Assembly (NCBI RefSeq): GCF_001905795.1
Contig: NZ_LIXJ01000031.1
Span: 1-64,000, forward strand
Direction: 5' to 3'
DNA from: Streptomyces sp. CB01580
Lineage (GTDB): Bacteria > Actinomycetota > Actinomycetes > Streptomycetales > Streptomycetaceae
DNA: 64,000 nt
Under the pieces are notes generated by a model. That model did not search any database, was not told the origin of the DNA, and saw only the letters and a list, made by a program, of their open reading frames with translations. A program made the position numbers and the translations under genes. Positions 61,681 through 64,000 of the stretch are shown here, piece by piece (within the stretch, counting starts at the first letter, position 1; each line of letters opens with the position of its first letter).

Positions 61681-63057
61681 TCAAACGGTTTGGCCGTTCC
61701 CGCTGTTCGCGCCGGCGTGCGCTCGTCGGATGGCGGGTGGGGTGCGCAGGGCGAGGATGGCCAGGTCGTCGTGGCCGTCGCTGGGGTGGCGGTCGGCGAG
61801 GAAGTGCACGAAGTCGTCCAGCGGCAGGCGGACATGGCCGGCGGCGAGTTCGGCGAGTTGGGCCAGGCCGTGGTCGATGGAGTGGCCGCGGTGTTCGACG
61901 AGCCCGTCGGTGAAGAAGACCACGGTGGCCCCGGCGGGCACGGGGTGGATGTGGTCGGGACGGGGCTGGTCGGTGTTGACCGCGAGGGGCAGGCCCGGCT
62001 CGGCGTGGAGATACTTCGTGTGCCCGTCGGGGCTGATCAGGAGCGGGGGGAGGTGGCCGGCCGTGCTCCAGTGCAGCCTCCAGCCGTCTTCTGCGGGCTC
62101 GATACGGGCCAGGCAGGCGGTAGCGACGGGCAGGTCGGTGATGTCGTGCAGGGTGCGGTCGAGCTGGGCGAGGACAGAACTGGGCGGGGTGAGGCGGTCG
62201 TAGAGCAGGGCTCGCAGCATGCTGCGGGTCTGGGCCATGGCGGCGGCTGCGCGCAGGTCGTGGCCGACGACGTCGCCGATCACGACGGCGCACGTGTGGT
62301 CGGGCAGCCACAGGGCGTCGTACCAGTCCCCGCCGAGATGGCCGGGACTGGGAGCCGGGCGGTAGATGGCGGCGCCGGTGAAGGGGCGCAGGTCGGGCAG
62401 GGTGGGCAGCAGGAGGCGCTGGAAGTGTTCGGCGCTGGTGCGGACCTGCTCGAACAGGCTGACGTTCTCGATGGCGATGCCGGCGGCGCCGGCCAGGGCG
62501 ACGACGATGTCCTCGTCGTCGCGGTCGAAGGGCTGCCCGTCACGGCGTTCGGACATGTAGAGGTCGCCGTAGATGGTGCCGCGGACACTGATGGCGACGC
62601 CCAGGAGGGTGCGCATGCGCGGGTGGCCGGGCGGGAATCCGACCGAGGCGGGATGGGAGCGGATGTCGTCGACGCGCAGGGGCTCGGGGTGGTGGATCAG
62701 ATGTCCGAGAACACCGCGGCCGCGGGGGAGCTCGATGTCGGCCAGGTCGTTGCGCTCGGATTCCGACAGGCCTGCCGTGATGAACTGCTCCAGTTGCTCG
62801 CCGGACTCGTCCAGCACGCCCAGCGCGCCGTAGCGGGCGCCGACCAGGTCCTTGGCAGTGGTCACGATGCGGTGCAGGACCGCGGGCAGATCCGTCTCCT
62901 GGCTGATCGCCAGCACCGCGTTCAGCAGCCCCTGCAGCCGGTCCTTGGCGGTGGCCAGCTCCCGCAGCTGCGCGGCGATCTGGTCCAGCTGGCGATCCAG
63001 CCGCAGCCTCAGGTCAATGTGCGGCTGCTCGGGTTCTTCCTGCCTGCCCGCCATCAT
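61681..63057 (-). CDS. GAF-domain SpoIIE-family protein phosphatase
   Basis: The 458-residue protein has an N-terminal helical segment and a GAF domain (about residues 60-215, with ARYGALGVLDESGEQLEQF and SVRGTIYGDLYMSE). A C-terminal PP2C SpoIIE phosphatase follows (HLGGDWYDALWLPD, VVIGDVVGHDLRAA, FFTDGLVEHRG, DDLAILALR). Such proteins dephosphorylate anti-anti-sigma factors. The family is very abundant in Streptomyces. The ATG pair at 63057/63054 is preferred over a longer frame from 63111. No anti-sigma or antagonist gene is adjacent. Confidence 0.86.
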   Translation of the reverse strand: MMAGRQEEPEQPHIDLRLRLDRQLDQIAAQLRELATAKDRLQGLLNAVLAISQETDLPAVLHRIVTTAKDLVGARYGALGVLDESGEQLEQFITAGLSESERNDLADIELPRGRGVLGHLIHHPEPLRVDDIRSHPASVGFPPGHPRMRTLLGVAISVRGTIYGDLYMSERRDGQPFDRDDEDIVVALAGAAGIAIENVSLFEQVRTSAEHFQRLLLPTLPDLRPFTGAAIYRPAPSPGHLGGDWYDALWLPDHTCAVVIGDVVGHDLRAAAAMAQTRSMLRALLYDRLTPPSSVLAQLDRTLHDITDLPVATACLARIEPAEDGWRLHWSTAGHLPPLLISPDGHTKYLHAEPGLPLAVNTDQPRPDHIHPVPAGATVVFFTDGLVEHRGHSIDHGLAQLAELAAGHVRLPLDDFVHFLADRHPSDGHDDLAILALRTPPAIRRAHAGANSGNGQTV

Positions 63058-63240
63058 GACCGCCCGGCCACTGCATCCGCACCGCGGTGACGCATCGACC
63101 CACACAGCCACTCACGCGAGCGATACACGCCCGGCCTCCTGACCCCACCGTCATCGGACAAGACCCCAGCGTGACACGACGAGGCGGTCCATCCCGGCCA
63201 TTACTCCCGCGGCAGCATGCCACCCCAAGTCGGCCCCTCC

Positions 63241-63271
63241 GGTGGGGCGGGGAAGGCCCACCCGCCCCACC
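63241..63271. terminator. Terminator-type hairpin upstream of the phosphatase
   Basis: A perfect 11-bp stem (63241-63251 with 63261-63271) with a 9-base loop lies in the 362-base gap between the MFS and phosphatase genes. It could end transcripts of the minus-strand MFS gene. The rest of the gap shows no gene. Confidence 0.55.
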
Positions 63272-63419
63272 GCCGGTGGCGTCTGCAGGCTTGGGTGATC
63301 TCGATGTGCCGGGCGTGGCTGCCTGGGACGTGAAAACCCGCCCAGGAAGCCACTGACGGGATACTTGTCACCCGGTTCGCCGCTCGTCAGTTGCGCTGTC
63401 TCGTGAGGTTGGTGTCATG

Positions 63420-64000
63420 TCAGCGGCGGGTGGCGGCGGACGTGCGGTGTCGGTGCGTGCGGCGGTGCAGCGCCGTCGTGGCGAGCGCGAGGGTCAGGCC
63501 GGTCGCGCCCAGGGCTGCCGCGATCCACAGCGACGACGTGTAGCCCCGGCCCGCCGAGAGCGCCGCGCCCGCCAGCAGCGGGCCGCCCGCGTTGCCGATG
63601 TTGAACGCCGAAACATTGGCCGCCGACGCGAGGTTGTCGGCGCCCCGGGCCGCCTCCAGGACCCGCGTCTGAGAGGGCGGGATCACTGCGGCCCCCACCA
63701 GGCCGAAGAGCAGGAAGCCGACGATCGCGGCGGGCTTGCTCTGTACAGCGAGGATCAGAAACGCGGAGACGACCGTGATCCCGGCAAGCGCCCCGTACAG
63801 CGTGGGCAGCAGCGCCCGGTCCGCGAGTCGCCCGGCCAGCGGGGTGCCCACGACCATTCCGATGCCGATCAGGACCAACATGAGCGGGACCGTACGGTCG
63901 TCAAAACCGGTGACCTCGGTGAGCAGGGGGGTGATGTATGTGAGGACGGTGAGGTAGGGCGCCCAGCCGAAGGCGGTCGCCGCCAGGGCGAGCCAGACCC
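63420..64000 (-). CDS. MFS transporter, C-terminal part (cut by window end)
   Basis: The visible 193 codons encode five or six membrane helices of a DHA1-type MFS protein (YLTVLTYITPLL, LIGIGMVVGTPLAGRLADRAL with the GRxADR loop, FGLVGAAVIPPSQTRVLE). It resembles arabinose/chloramphenicol efflux proteins. The 5' end lies outside the window. Confidence 0.82.
   Translation of the reverse strand, partial: VWLALAATAFGWAPYLTVLTYITPLLTEVTGFDDRTVPLMLVLIGIGMVVGTPLAGRLADRALLPTLYGALAGITVVSAFLILAVQSKPAAIVGFLLFGLVGAAVIPPSQTRVLEAARGADNLASAANVSAFNIGNAGGPLLAGAALSAGRGYTSSLWIAAALGATGLTLALATTALHRRTHRHRTSAATRR

Noticed and set aside
59558..62311. A 917-codon minus-strand frame spanning the CoA ligase and part of the phosphatase.
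   Set aside because: It crosses two genes with unmistakable motifs in other frames and shows only low-complexity Arg/Pro-rich sequence.

Overview
The window is typical of a Streptomyces chromosome. G+C is very high, third codon positions are almost all G or C, and GTG starts and four-base ATGA/GTGA overlaps inside operons are frequent. The gene families are also streptomycete: twin-arginine lipoproteins, ROK, GlxA and AraC regulators, NarL-type two-component systems, a GAF-SpoIIE phosphatase and many secreted hydrolases. No genus-specific marker was tested, so the assignment rests on style and content.

Layout. 13-1843: a short inverted-repeat element, then a Tat-exported dimethylformamidase-like protein. 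2071-2403: a tRNA-like cloverleaf with its own terminator, and a hydrolase fragment. 2432-17744: a glycan-utilisation locus built around a ROK regulator and an AT-rich palindrome. It holds a GH36 alpha-galactosidase and a phosphodiesterase on the minus strand. On the plus strand follow a sugar ABC importer (binding protein and two permeases), a secreted GH5 enzyme, a GH35 beta-galactosidase, a GH38 alpha-mannosidase and a HAD phosphatase. Together these would cut a galactose- and mannose-containing glycan outside the cell, import the pieces and finish them inside. 17807-21615: a two-component system divergent from an FtsX-type ABC exporter. 22107-31505: TetR and GNAT genes (one fused to an IS relic), a secreted aminopeptidase, a cupin regulator divergent from a D-threonine-aldolase-like enzyme, and a second two-component pair. 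31726-40888: a DeoR/nucleotide-salvage group, an orphan HoxX-like protein, a small secreted protein, a dienelactone hydrolase/GlxA pair and an HSL-type esterase.

41035-46566 is the most disturbed part. A Cfr-like 23S rRNA methyltransferase, preceded by an overlapping upstream ORF, sits beside a decayed mobile region. That region has two IS1380-type relics forming a 277-bp direct repeat around an alpha/beta hydrolase gene, the remains of a MobF (TrwC) conjugative relaxase and a small toxin-like relic. 46567-48958 encodes a caspase-like pseudoenzyme with a TPR-like tail and a zinc-ribbon protein. 49217-49548 holds two tandem copies of the same inverted-repeat element seen at 13-180; one of them provides the stop codon of a TetR gene.

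51448-52740 is an erythromycin-esterase-family gene. 53083-61414 is a catabolic cluster: a BKACE beta-keto acid cleavage enzyme, a quinone oxidoreductase, a TauD-type dioxygenase, an MFS transporter and a small hydrolase. Upstream lie an AraC regulator carrying a frameshift and a divergent acyl-CoA ligase. The window ends with a GAF-SpoIIE phosphatase and a partial MFS transporter.

The observations most worth following are the Cfr-like gene with its coupled upstream ORF, the degenerate caspase protein with its zinc-ribbon neighbour, the BKACE/TauD catabolic cluster, the tRNA-like gene with an unusual T-loop, and the orphan HoxX.
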